Positions 20,159 through 32,291 of a stretch of 64,000 nucleotides of DNA are shown one piece after another. Both the position numbers and the translations under genes were made by a program. Position 1 is the first letter of the stretch. Each line of letters opens with the position of its first letter. This DNA comes from Hygrophila difformis. Lineage: Eukaryota > Streptophyta > Magnoliopsida > Lamiales > Acanthaceae. The stretch lies in assembly GCA_030278955.1 (NCBI GenBank), contig JAOANR010000003.1, positions 34,552,054 to 34,616,053 on the forward strand, in the 5' to 3' direction. The notes below the pieces were generated by a model, which had not been told where the DNA came from, ran no database searches, and worked only from the letters and a program-made list of their open reading frames with translations.

Positions 20159-23100
20159 ATGGCTTCGTTGTCGTCATACCCTAGTGGGAGTCGGGGGTAA
20201 GTGTCTCTGTTTTGTTTTCGCGCTTGGTTTCAAGTTTACAGTTTTGTCTTTTCGTATTCCCTGCGAAATCGGGACAAGGGGGGGAATGCGTGTTGATTTT
20301 TACATCGGAGAGAGCCGGAAAGTGGTCGGAAATGATTGGGAGTAGCATATTAAGGGGTGGAACAGCTTAGGGCAGAACCTAAGTTTCTAAGGCTTGTTGT
20401 TGAAACTGCCATTCTAGGGTTCGAATATTTTTGTGATATGAGGGATGTTCATTTTGAAAAATGAGGGTTGCAAAACCCCCAAAAATCTGTTTTTGTTTGT
20501 TTTCGTGTAGTGTTTTAATGTTCTTCTCATATTTTTGTGATTCTGTGAATATAGGGAGAGCACTGTGATCTTGTTTCTTAGTCGCTATATTACTTTGTTC
20601 AGTAGATGTTTGATTATGATGACTGAAAATGCATATTGATGATAGCTACAAAATTTATGTTTTTAAAGCATGAGCTTTGTTGGTAACATTAGTACATTAC
20701 AGTAGTGTAAATGGACCAATTTTGTCTGGTTGTTTTGGTGTCTGCATGTATATTATTATATGAGTATATTGGTAATAAATCTTGTTGTTGGGTACCTGTT
20801 GCCCATACATTGCAACTTCAACTCTAGAAGTTGACGTTTGCACATCCGGGAACATGGTATTACAAACAAAACCATGCCAAAATTTTTCCAACACTTTTGG
20901 TATGGCATTTATGTGTAAAAAGACAAAATGGTAGACTGTTCTTTGCTTTAAAAGTGTTTGATCCTTGTCATCTTGGGACAAGTGGGGAATGCTCACAAGG
21001 AATGTTGTGTTTCTATTCCTTAAAAACCCACTTCCCAAAACAAAATCCAAATGGGGGACCACTTACACCCCCAATTTTATTAAATAAACAAGTCAACACT
21101 TTTCCATAAAAATCCAAAAATCACCTTTTGTATGTATGCATGCTTTCTCTTACTTTCATTTTTATCCTTATTTGTAGTCATGGTCCATTGTCACATACTA
21201 GTAATTGCATAATTTGTCACTTGCATTTGCTTTTCATCATTAATCTCTCATCTCCCATATCTCATCTGATTTCAATCACTTCTCAAGTGATAAAAATCAA
21301 AATCCTTTCGTAGGCTCAATAGCCCACGAAATTCCTCTTTTTGGTCAATTGACCACCCAAAAACATCTTAGACTATTACAGTCCAAGGAAAATTTCTAAG
21401 GATCCAAGATCCTTATCTCTCTCTTGCTTTCCTTATTTTTTTTGCTATAATAAGAGTTAGATTTAACAATCCAGCTCTATGTTTTTCTTTCTATAAATTC
21501 GATTAGAAACCAATTAACTCACATTTAGAGCTCAACTCTAAATGTGAGGATGTTGACTTTCAACTCGGATCCACTTATCAAAAAAAATTGTTAAAAATAG
21601 TTCCAACTCTTTTCTCTCCAGGGACCAATTCATTATAGATTCCCTGATGGGTCTTCCGAAGACAACTCCAGATCGTGCTTTCTTGGAAATTGAGAGGCTG
21701 AAAAAAGAGGCAGAGGAAAATAGGGTGGCCATAAGGAATGAGCATGACCTGCCTATGGACCACCAGATTGAATGGAGGTTCGAAATGAAAGACCACTGGT
21801 GGAACACGATTCCAGAGGAAGAAAGAAATGATAAAGCAACAGGCCTCGAAAGAGACTTTTGCCAACATGTATGTAATTTCTGGAACCAAGAGTTCGATGA
21901 GGCAAGGTACGATCAACGGTTTGGTGAGCCGAGAGTTCACTATGAGCGGATGGTTTGGAGGATGAAACGACAGAAGGCTTATTGGAACAGAATGCTTGAA
22001 ATCCACTTCGGAGATAGGAGAGCTGCAGCCTTTGATCCAGTCCTCATGCAACCACCCATTACACGGGAAGTGAAAATGCATTTTGCCCCCAAGACGCCTC
22101 CACCGTACTTAGTTGCGTCAACTGGTGTACTCTCCATGCCGGAGACCTTCCCATTTACATACAAGAAGGAACTGTTCGACAATGGGACCATTTGCGGACC
22201 GGAGGAGCAGCTATGGCTGACATTGCGTGCAAAAGAGCGTCATACTGAAATGATATTCAACTTCAGGGATTCTCTCCAGGCGGTACTGAACTACGGACAA
22301 GCCCACCACACTCCAATGCTGGATTCGATCATTGAGAAAACAAAGGCAGCCAGGAAACTGTGGGGGGAATACATGACTGCATGGGGAAAATGGGAAAAGG
22401 ACATCAGGGAGTCTGTACTAAAACCGGGAATCGTAATACCTCCGGGAAAAGTGGAGATTCTGCCAGTCTTCTTACCACAAAGGATTCCGGCAGTTGAGCC
22501 CCGAGAGACCACAATGAAGGGGATGCCCAATTTCGAGTTAATGAGAGCTGAATGCATCGCAATGATTCAAAACAGATCATGGGACAGAATGGGACGCAAG
22601 AGGAAACAGATCTCAGTCATGGGCAAAAACAAGTGTTTAGAGTATCTCAACATTCCACCAGTCCGAGATCTAGGACATCTAAAGGAGAAAGAGGCAGACA
22701 TCGTGGACACCTTCTACACGGAGATGAAAAAGAGGTTCCTCGACCTACTACGCGAAATGGATGCAGAAGGTCTGAGGCACTGTCAAGAACACCGGCCTCG
22801 TCTGCAGTATAACACGGGAATCCAAGGTGTCTTAGGCAGATATTTCACACTAAAATGGACTGCGCAACTCACAGCCATGTCTGAACCTAAGTTCATCCAA
22901 AAATTTCTGAAGATCAAAGGACCGGAATTGGGTTTGAATGTTGAGGATGAAGAACAGATCATTGATGACTATGTTGATCCGACCTCCGAGCAATCTGAGC
23001 CTGCCGAATCTGAACCCTCCCAGACTGAATCCGAACCAGAGCCACCCAAGAAGAAGAGAAAACTGATAAGGTTGGCAGATAAAGGAAATTCTGAAAAGTC

Positions 23101-25897
23101 TGCTGAACCTCAGATCAGAATCCAAGAACCTCCGAATCAGCCAAGGATCATTCCCCCTGTGCCCAAATTCTATGATGAGCCTCCCAAACAAAAAGACAGA
23201 GGCAAGGATCAAGCCATTGAGCCATCCAAGAAAGAACAACAGCGTAAGGCCCAAGTGCAAGCTGATGCAGAATTGGCAAAGAAGGCTCAGGAAGAAGCCG
23301 ATGCAGAAGCAGCAAGGATAGCTCAAGAGGAAGCTGAGATGGATAGGATTGAGGCACAGAGGAAAGCCGAGTACGATGCCCGACAAGCTGAAAGAGCAAG
23401 AAGGGAGAAGGAGGAGGCTGAGATCGAAATGACAAAGGCGGCGGAGGAGTGGAAGCAGAAAATGGAAGCTGCAAGGGTCGAGAAAAATCGACTTTGGAAA
23501 GAACAAATGGCCAAGGCAGCTGAAGAAGACGCCAGGAAGGCAGAGATGGAGGAGAATATCAGAAAAACCCGAGAGGAAGAGGAGAATAGAAAAGCTGCTG
23601 AGAAATTGCAGGCTGAGCTGGAGAAGAAGAAGAAAGCTGACACTGAAACACAGGGTGAGGTCGGGGACGATGATTGTCAGATAATCAGCGGAACCGACAT
23701 TATTCCTGTTAAGGTGAAAGCTGAGCCAGCAGAATGGGCAAGGGAGAAGGAGGAACAAGTAAAAAGATCAACTGCTCGTAGAAATGACGCAAATGCGGAT
23801 GTTGAGAAAACAATGGAGGCAATGCGGCCCACAGAGGAGATAGAGGAAATGGTGCACGAGGGCAATGTCAGATTTGAAGAATCAAAGAAGAAGTTCGCCG
23901 AGCTTGCGAGTGATTTGAATGACATAACTGCACAAACTCTAGCGGCAGCCACTACTCAACCGCAACCCACAATGCAAGAAACAGTAAGAACTGGAGGTAG
24001 CAGTAGAGGTGAGCAAGCAGAAATGGATACCATAGAAGATATCTTCAAAGACAAGACATTTCAGCAAATCCTCCATTACGATCTCAATATTCCCATAGAG
24101 CAAGGAGATGACACGGAAGAACAATTGGGAGACCTTAACATCGGGAGGGAAGTTGAAGCATCACAACAAGAATACCAGCATGTTGCCGATCCCTATCTCC
24201 CCGAGGATTTCTTAAATTCTGTATTCCATGAATATCCTTGTAATGCACGCGAGCAGGGAGCAACTCAAGAAGGCGAAGAGACTGAGTTGAGACAAACTGA
24301 GGAAGGGCCACAACCGAATACACAGGTTGAGTCAGAACAACACGAGCAAACTGAACAGAGGGAACAGCCAAGGGAAAGTTCTGACTCCAATGGAGAACAA
24401 GCAGGAACTGAAGGAACCCAAGAATCGACCGGATCAGTGCGATCGGCTGGTTATTGGGCCAACTCAACTTCAAGGGGCAGGCTGGGTGTATCTACAAAGA
24501 AGTTTAGAAAATTCCGCATCACGGATGATGCTGACATAATGAGGAGGTTCAACGGGAATGAGCAGAATGCGGGACGATACATGGCACTGAGTGGAGTATT
24601 TGTCCCCGATAAAGGGTTCAGTCCAGAATTGATTGATCATCCAATGCTACTTACATTGAAAGAAAACCATGGATGGACTGAGTTCCTTAAGCATCACGCT
24701 GAACCCGGGATAGCAGAATTGGTTCGGGAATTTTACTGCAATATTAATGCCACACGAAAGACAAGTTGGGTGCGAGGAGTTGACATAAACATCTCGGGAG
24801 AATATTTGAACAACTTCCTTGGCACACCCAACTGGAGGTCAGAAATTCCGACATCTGAACATTTCGAGAAGGGAGCAAGCAGGGCAGCTGACAGGCAATA
24901 TCACGACAACATCACTAGGTCCTTTACTGCTGAGAGCTACACGGGTGAAATCCCCTTCAAAGCAAAGCACTTGAAGTTGGAATTTCAACCCTCCTATGAC
25001 TTCTACATGTCGAAGATTAGGCCAAACCCGCATGCACATGAAACATCTGGTCGAATGTTGAAGGGTTTTGCCAAGATTTGGCATGGACTGAAGATCAATG
25101 TGGGAGAGCAGATTTTCCATGTCATGACAACAAAAGTCACAGGCACCAGAGCTGCTGCTTTATGCTATCCCAACCTCATCAGGAGAATTTGTGAAGCCCA
25201 AGGAGTAGATCTAACAGTTTTTGCAGAGAGCGATCTTATTGATATGAGCCGGCCGATCCCAGTCCCAAAGACAAGGATAGCTGAACCAGTTACATACATT
25301 ATGCCGGAAGAATCAGACGCTCAATCCAGATACACTCCGAGGACACCAACAGCCGGACGCAAAGGGCACAAGAAGAAGGACCGTCCTGAAGCGGTACCTT
25401 CAACAGAAGAAGCTGCAGTCGCACCAACAGAACCTGCTCCCACTGCCACTCATCCTGGAACTGATGTTTCCACTCCAAGCTTATCACGAAGACATCCAGT
25501 CCGACCCTCGCGCAGAAGCCCAACTGTGTCTCAATACCCAGCCGAGTCTCAAACTCTAAAAGCAGTGAGCAGAATGGAAGAGTCAATGATGCAGAGTGTC
25601 AGATCTTTGGCCGATGCCATTGTTTCGACTCACGAGAAACAAATGCAGAAAGAGGAAGAGTTTAGGCTGAGAATGTTTGAGAGAGAAGAGGAGTTCAGAA
25701 AGGAAGCAGCCAGGCAGCATCAAGAAAGGATTGAGAATGAGGAAAAGAATAGAAAAATGTTCGAAGCAGTGTTCGCCAGTCAAGCCAGGATGTTCGACAA
25801 TCAAGCCGAAATGATGAAGACCATCCTCAGCAAGTTCCCATCACATCCAGGAGATGCTACCGGATCCTCCACACATCCCACAGAGAAGAAGGACTAA
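20159..25897 (+). CDS. Env-like accessory protein of Athila copy B (predicted two-exon gene)
   Basis: Predicted exon 1 is 20159-20196 and exon 2 is 21622-25897, giving about 1437 aa; the exon 2 frame alone has its first Met at 21647 (1416 aa). The donor GTAAGT at 20197 and acceptor TTTTCTCTCCAG at 21610-21621 keep the frame. By exon 2 numbering: residues 1-430, a novel charged and Trp-rich domain; 430-465, acidic Ser/Glu/Pro; 466-473, PPKKKRKL, a strong monopartite nuclear localisation signal; about 525-665, a long Ala/Glu/Lys coiled coil; 674-692, DDDCQIISGTDIIPV followed by VKAE, resembling a SUMO-interaction plus sumoylation motif; about 955-1212, a domain like the putative plant transposon protein domain found in plant retroelement env-like ORFs; 1307-1398, a second coiled coil. 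No signal peptide or transmembrane segment is seen, so a membrane envelope role is not supported. Function unknown; a nuclear DNA- or chromatin-associated role is inferred. Confidence 0.75.
20197..21621 (+). other. Predicted intron of env-like gene
   Basis: 1425 bp, T-rich, with GTAAGT donor and a polypyrimidine/CAG acceptor. Near its 3' end it contains an 11-bp stem (CACATTTAGAG 21520-21530 / CTCTAAATGTG 21536-21546) and AAATGTGAGGATGTTGAC (21540-21557), a second internal copy of the PPT-like tract. No coding signal is seen inside. Confidence 0.6.
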
Positions 25898-27529
25898 GCT
25901 AAGTGATCACATTCATGCGAGCCCCATTGTAAACATCATGCATTAGATTTTCCATTCATTCAGTGCACTTTCAATCCTCATCATGGAAATCCATTGTAAC
26001 TGACGTACATTTACTGCTTTCCACAAGAGAATTTCGTCTTGAGTTCTCCATCATTTGAAAAAAAAAAAAAGATGTGTGACAGTCCAAGATGAATAAGTGA
26101 CTGTCACGCCAAAAACAAGCTGTGACATGCTTGCATGTTCACAGTGTCTTTTTACTGCTTTCAATCAAACAAACCGGCATAAAACAAGCATAAATCTGTC
26201 ACCTAAATTCACATATTGAATTTAGGCTAATGATGAAATCTTCGGACTATTACATTGGGATAAAACAATTAAAAATATGCATGACATGAATTCTCGAAGT
26301 TTTGAGCTATAAAAATCCAATGATATGATCACTTGAAAGACTAACAAATATTCATGTTGAGAATTTGATTGAATAAGTTGTAAGAATTTTTCAAAGGTTA
26401 CATTTGAGAACAAGGGTGTGACATGATCAAACCGTCCATGTGAGATCTGAGCCGAGTCATTTTTACTCAATACTTCTTTGATTGTGTGAATCAATTCGAT
26501 TAAAGGGCACTAGAACTTGCAATTGGGACCGATTCAAGACCATGCCATATTCCCGAAATTGAGCATATGATCGAGGCACTTAGACAAACCCAAAATTTTG
26601 GCTTTCGTTTGAATTCCAAACCCAAAAACATTTTCCCTTTAGGATTAACCAACTTGAGCCCTTAAGCCTAATTTTTCTTTGAAACCACTATATTATTCAC
26701 AGCCTTACAAAAAGACCAAGAAAATCAAACCCAAGTGTACATGAGCCATCCCATCAAGGCATTGTGATTTTTGATCATCAAATATGTATCAATCGGTATG
26801 CTATAAACCGATTCAAAAAAAAAGAAAAAAAAAAGTTGAGATCCATTCAACAAGAATAAATTGCAAATGACAAAGCAAATTAGACAAAGTCTAATGTCAT
26901 GCAATAGAAAAAGAAAGAAAAAACAAAAGAAAGAGAGAAATAATGATGATCATAGATTCTACAACATGCCAAGTTATGGTGGAATGGTGTCATGTCACTC
27001 TTTAGCCCAATAATCCCCTTTCCTACCAAATGTTACAACCGTATGCCCCGTTACAACCTTGAATAAGACCTCGGGATCTCGATTTGAGGAAATGAGCCAG
27101 GTGGCGAGTTGGTCCAGTTGCAAGCTTATGGGAGAATTTAATTGAATTGGATTTTGAGCGTTGATGATAAAAGCCAATCTTGAGAGTAAATGAACTTTCC
27201 GATTCTACTATATGTGAGGCTCTGCTTTGATTGATTAATGTTCATGTCATGCTTGAATTCAAGAAGTAAGCCAATGAGTTTTTCTAAACACCTATTCAAG
27301 AAGAATTAACAATAATGATTGGTTTGTACGTTCACTCAAGTGAGAAGTATCATTCCATTAAACACTGCAACCAAGAGAGTTTAATACTTGTAATTTTGAT
27401 TGTGTTATCCCAATATAAGAAGAATGAAATTTCTGAGGCCACGCAAATGGATTGAAGGTGCAGAGTCCCAGCTCTTAGGAGCACTGACTCTGACTGCTCG
27501 GGGACGATCAGTATTAAATGTGAGGATGT
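25898..27529 (+). other. 3' internal non-coding region of copy B, ending in PPT-like tract
   Basis: No credible ORF. The distal part (about 26600-27529) is conserved in inverse orientation at 53393-54292 (copy C), including the region near 27030-27180 and the block around 27450-27510. The region ends with TAAATGTGAGGATGT (27515-27529) directly before the LTR start TGATAATGG, the expected place of the polypurine tract that primes plus-strand DNA. Confidence 0.65.
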
Positions 27530-27863
27530 TGATAATGGCCAAAATTGTCCATTATTTCCAATCCATTTCCGTGTCTGAGACGGACATTTTGATCGTGTTT
27601 CCATCTTATTTTAATAAGAAAGCAGTTGAATTTGACAGATTAATGTTAGTTTGTAAAAACATCGAGCCGGTAACAAAAAGACACAAAATATGCAATCTTT
27701 AATTGTATTTGTGTTAGAAAAATCCAAAAACATGAAAAAAGGAAAAAGAAAAGAAAAAGGAATGAAAAGATGGGCAAAAGAATAAAAGAGCCCACAAAAA
27801 TCCAAAAAGATGGGAGAAAGATCAAAAATCCCACAACTGAAATTTGGCTAAGTGTTGAAGCAC

Positions 27864-28281
27864 AATTCGAATTGTGCAATTCAAATTAATTCGAATTGCA
27901 TACAATTCGAATTGCTGAAGAGAACAAAGAATGGTTAAGTGTTGGAAAGGGAAGCAGAAGAGCTAATTCGAAGTACTATGGCCAATTCGAATTAATTCGA
28001 ATTGGCTTGAATAATTCGAATTAGGCAATGAAGAGAAGGAACCCAAGGGCAAGAAGAAGGAGTGCAATTCGAATTGTCCAATTCGAATTAATTTGAATTG
28101 GCACAAACAATTCGAATTGCCACAAATGCAAGGGAGCCAAGTAGAAGCTATCCAGCAGTTCGAGAAAACCAATTCGAATTCTTCACAATAATTCGAATTG
28201 GTGATTGAAGACCACAATCCCAGCTCAAGGAAGAGATCTCACAATTCGAATTAATTCGAATTGGTTGAGATAATTCGAACT
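27864..28281. repeat. Palindrome array I in LTR B, upstream of TATA
   Basis: Four units with doubled cores (near 27880, 27983, 28080, 28243) and flanking half-sites; spacers here are 4-9 bp, less regular than in the env-side arrays. It ends about 60 bp before the TATA box. Confidence 0.85.
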
Positions 28282-28342
28282 TCACTCATTGAAGCTGTGG
28301 AGCATGAGCACAACATTGGTGGGCCTAAGGTTTCGAAGTTGT

Positions 28343-28351
28343 CTATAAAAG
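28343..28351 (+). promoter_or_regulatory. LTR B TATA box
   Basis: CTATAAAAG, conserved with LTR A (minus 16392-16380) and positionally with CTATAAATAG in LTR C. Marks the probable LTR promoter. Confidence 0.65.
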
Positions 28352-29224
28352 CTGACCTCTCTCAACACAAGAAACATCCTTAGATCAAGAATTTTGCCAA
28401 AAAGCAGCTTGGGACAAAAAGAACAGCAGGAGGTTCCACACCCCTTAAGGGTTAGGTAGGTAGTTAGTTTAGTTTAGTTTATTTTCTTGCAAGTAGTGTA
28501 ATCTTTACATGCTTTGATTTTAATTTAGTGTAGAAGCAGTTTGTGTGACCCCTAGAGTAGCCATTTTCCAGAATTTTTTACAAGCTTTCCAGTTAGAATA
28601 AACCCTACCTTCAAGTTAATGATGGTTTTGGGTTCTTTATTTTGCTTTCAAAGTGTCAATACAAGGAAAATTTTCAGAAATGGTATTATTCATGTGTTTT
28701 GGCACTCTTTAATGCTTTCTCTAGAAATAAATGCTTGGCTTGTTTGTTTGTTTCAACTAGGTTACATTTATTATGTCCTAGTTGACATTCAAACTTCATA
28801 AATGCATGTTTGGTGGGTTTTTGGCTTGATTTTGTACCTTAGAGCTTCAAATAAGTGTTCTTAGATTTTAGATGTTTTTAGGTTTGTTAATATTTATTTT
28901 TGTGCCTTATTTTTCCTGCCTTGATTTGTATTCTATGCTTCCTTAGATAACTTGGGTGTTCTTGGTTTATTCATGCAGTTCTTAGATAACTAGATGTTTT
29001 AGGTTCTTTGATCTTTGATCCTCTGTTTGTAGAAATAGGGTTTGAATCTTGCCAATACCCACTGGACATGTATTTGCTTATTACTTGAAAATTTCACTAG
29101 GGTGGCTGTGAAATGACATTGATGTGAGATGAGGGATTTAGTAAATCTAAAACCATCATTACAGCACAGTGTTCACCTAACCCATACTTGTGAGAACAAA
29201 AATTGTTGTTGTTTGAAAATATGT

Positions 29225-29687
29225 AATTCGAATTGAGGCAATTCGAATTATCTCGAATTGCCTAAGAAATTCGAATTGCATAACCAAAAATTTTCTTCAT
29301 GTGGTTTTCAACCAATTCGAATTCTCTAATTCGAATTAATTCAAATTGGTTCAACAATTCGAATTGGGAAGGGAAACCACATTGTATTGCATACCATCCA
29401 TTCATGCCTTAGTTTATTTTCCACCTCTTACCAATTCGAATTGTCCAATTCGAATTAATTCGAATTGCTTGACAATTCGAATTCACCTTCCCCTTGAAGT
29501 ATATGCCTTAGTCAATTTTGAGCAATGAAAGGACTTCACCAATTCGAATTGTCCAATTCGAATTAATTCGAATTGCTCAATAATTCGAATTAGATAATGC
29601 TCCAATTTCTAGCAATGATCAATTGAGTAAAGTAATACCTCATCCTTCATGCATTCTCAATTCGAATTACCCCAATAATTCGAATTG
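29225..29687. repeat. Palindrome array II in LTR B
   Basis: Four doubled cores near 29239, 29328, 29448 and 29552, with half-sites on both sides. Downstream of the LTR TATA, so expected in RNA, where each unit could fold into a hairpin. Confidence 0.85.
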
Positions 29688-32291
29688 AACTATCCTTTTA
29701 TTTTGAAAACTCCAAAAATATTTTTCTTCCATGATTTTGTGTAAGTTGCATGGGTGTATTGGGCCTAGGCCCATTTCACCTAATTTTCATCCATTACACA
29801 TTTCAACTCATTAGTGTCCACTTATTGTGTGCTTAACACCCACACAATACCAAAAATATTTTCTTACTTTCTTGTTTTCTCTTTCATTGTGTGTATGAAC
29901 GGATAATGAGAAACACCACAGATTAATGTTGGTGAAAGGTCCCTTCACAGGGATATCGATTAACCCGTCTTCTGTGTGTCAATCATTATCTGTTATTTTG
30001 CATGATCTGGTTAGTGGTTGGTGGAAGCTTCGGCGAGCGTTCTCTTCATTAAGAGTTTCGATTAGTCACTCAGCCAATTCCTAATCAGATACAGTTTTAA
30101 TTTTCCTTATCTTAATTTCTCAACCTGAATTCAAGTTGTAATAGTACCAACTGATGTCGACCAACATCAGTTGAGAAATATTACAGCAAGAAATATGTGG
30201 GTTTTTCTTCCACTCACAGACAAAAGAAAACTGAATGACGGCGGTCACCGTTGTTTGGAATTCTTTTTGCCTAAAATCAATTATCTGGGAAAATTGGGAA
30301 CCGGACAGCAGATGTTTGCAGTCCGGAAAACCTCAATTATCTCTGGCACTCTTTTTAGCCGATTTCTTCTCATCTCAGGCTAATCCACCTTTGTGTGTCG
30401 CATTCTGTCTAACCCCACCATATATTTTGGGGTGTTTTATTTTCCTTTTCATATACTTGTATGCATGCTACTATTATGTAGATGTTCTGGTCATATCATT
30501 ATTTTGGGGATCCTTCCCCTTGGACACAGAAGTCTTGATTTAAATCGGATGTTGCATAATAAATTTCTAACAAAAATCCCTTTATAAAATCCGGATCTGA
30601 GTAAGGGATAAATTCAACAGTTATGACTAACTCACATTCTACTGGGGGTTGATTTTGAGAGCTTAGAAGCAGAGTCAGCGATTAGGTCTCATCTAGACTG
30701 AAAGGATCTGTGTTTTAATTGAGAGTTTAGTACCTGTCTAGGGAATGATTTTCAAATACTCATTTGCTTCTCAAAATTGCTGTGTGTTGGAAATCTGATG
30801 TTAGATATCGCATTAAGTCAATATCCACTTGGGTGTAGATGAAATGTGATAAATAATACTAGAGGAACAACATATAGGCCTTGGTGAATTTCTAAGGTAA
30901 GGTCGAGTATTCCTTCGACTACTATCTTCTTCTGCCAAAGTCTAGAATTGAGTCTTGAGTGAGTACATCCGGAATAGGTTCATTTATGGATCTGTTTCAT
31001 TTAGTTTGTATCTCATAACTACCCAGATGTTGTAAGCCCTGTGGCTTATTGATATCTCGGGGGTTCTTGATCTGCATCTGGTCAACAAGACCAGGGGCTC
31101 TTTTATACTAACGGAAAGAGACGTTTTTAACGCTTCCGAGTGATAGATTTAAATGCTTTCTTTACAGCTTTCTTTACTGCTTTCCTTAAAATGCTTTCAT
31201 AGAGGTCACTCGGCAAGCATTAGGGGCTGTCCATCTGTTAAAAGGTTTGAGAGTTATGGAATGGTTTGGGGCTTGATTTGAAACTTTGGGTGTGACATGG
31301 GGGAATGATAGGAGTACTTGGCATGTCAACTAATGATATGTTAGGTGTTGCTTATCCACCACAGATATGTAATGTAACTTCACAAGGCCTGTGGAGGGAG
31401 TTATAAGTCTGTGGTATCTTAGATATTGAGGTCATAAAAGCATGTAAATTCTCACCATAAGTACCTGTCTGTTAAAGGGAACAAGGTGTAGAAAGCATGA
31501 GAGTTAGCTAACTAGAGGATTATCCCAAGCTAAGATCTGTGTAACAAAATGGAAGTTTAATTGTGTTTCATCTGAATCTTGTCCAATCTTTATTATTTCC
31601 TCCATGTCCCTTCTGTCATATTTAAATCTGCTTTCTAGATAGTGCAGCATAATCTTACATGCTTTCGTAGAATCATTTACTTGCTTTCCTAGATCTGATT
31701 TACCATGCTTTGTAGAATAACTTTTACTGCTTTCATGATCTGGATCTAAATTATGTCAAGTAGTTGTTAGAAACCCTTGCAAAACTTGAAACGAGTAACC
31801 GAGTGGAAAATCTTAGTAAACGACGTGGGTCCTGCTTCCATCGCACATCCTCCAGTGAACGATCCGGTACTTACTACAAATTACTGCAATTTTTGACTCC
31901 GTGTGCTTTCGGGAGCACAGTTTCTTGACACGAGTAAATAAAAACACAACATTTTGGGAAAATACTCATACAGTGGGAAGATGTTCAAAAGCTTCATGGC
32001 AGGTGCTTTCGTGACATGAAATTATGAAAAGTATCATGGCGCAGATACCAGGGACTTTCAGGGTGAAAGACTGAAGGTCAATCCCGGTTGCACCGTGATA
32101 TTTGTCAAAAGTTTCATGGCGGGAAGGACCACAACGCCGTTTGAGATTAAAACACCCCACATGAGTAATAAAACGGGAATTACAACATATCCTTAAACCC
32201 CTTCCCTACATCATAACTCTTTTCATTTAATAAATTCACACCTGATATTTCAGAAAATTACTCGTGTTAATGAAACTCGTCAAAAGTTTCA

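Larger units (their letters stand above)
17191..32291 (+). mobile_element. Athila-type retrotransposon copy B, 3' two thirds (plus strand)
   Basis: Starts inside pol where copy A is inserted and runs through RNase H-integrase, spacer, palindrome array, internal promoter, spliced env-like gene, 3' non-coding region, PPT-like tract and 3' LTR ending CAAAAGTTTCA at 32291. The following bases (CTTCACAGCTGC) belong to a diverged LTR of the same family (copy D), so B inserted into D. The 5' LTR, gag and RT of B must lie left of copy A and are not in the window. Confidence 0.85.
27530..32291 (+). mobile_element. 3' LTR of Athila copy B
   Basis: 4762 bp from TGATAATGGCC to GTCAAAAGTTTCA. Colinear, in inverse orientation, with LTR A. 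Order: lead 27530-27863, array I 27864-28281, TATA 28343-28351, transcribed spacer, array II 29225-29687, then a long 3' part containing decayed copies of the LTR terminus (near 32010 and 32110). LTR B lacks the extra PBS copies seen at LTR A. Confidence 0.85.

Noticed and set aside
22850..23758. 302-aa minus-strand frame, Leu/Phe/Ser rich
   Set aside because: Antisense of the coiled-coil coding region of the env-like gene; composition explained by the complementary Glu/Lys codons.
21647..25897. Membrane envelope protein
   Set aside because: Position matches env-like ORFs, but no signal peptide, transmembrane helix or cysteine-rich ectodomain is visible and a strong nuclear signal is present.
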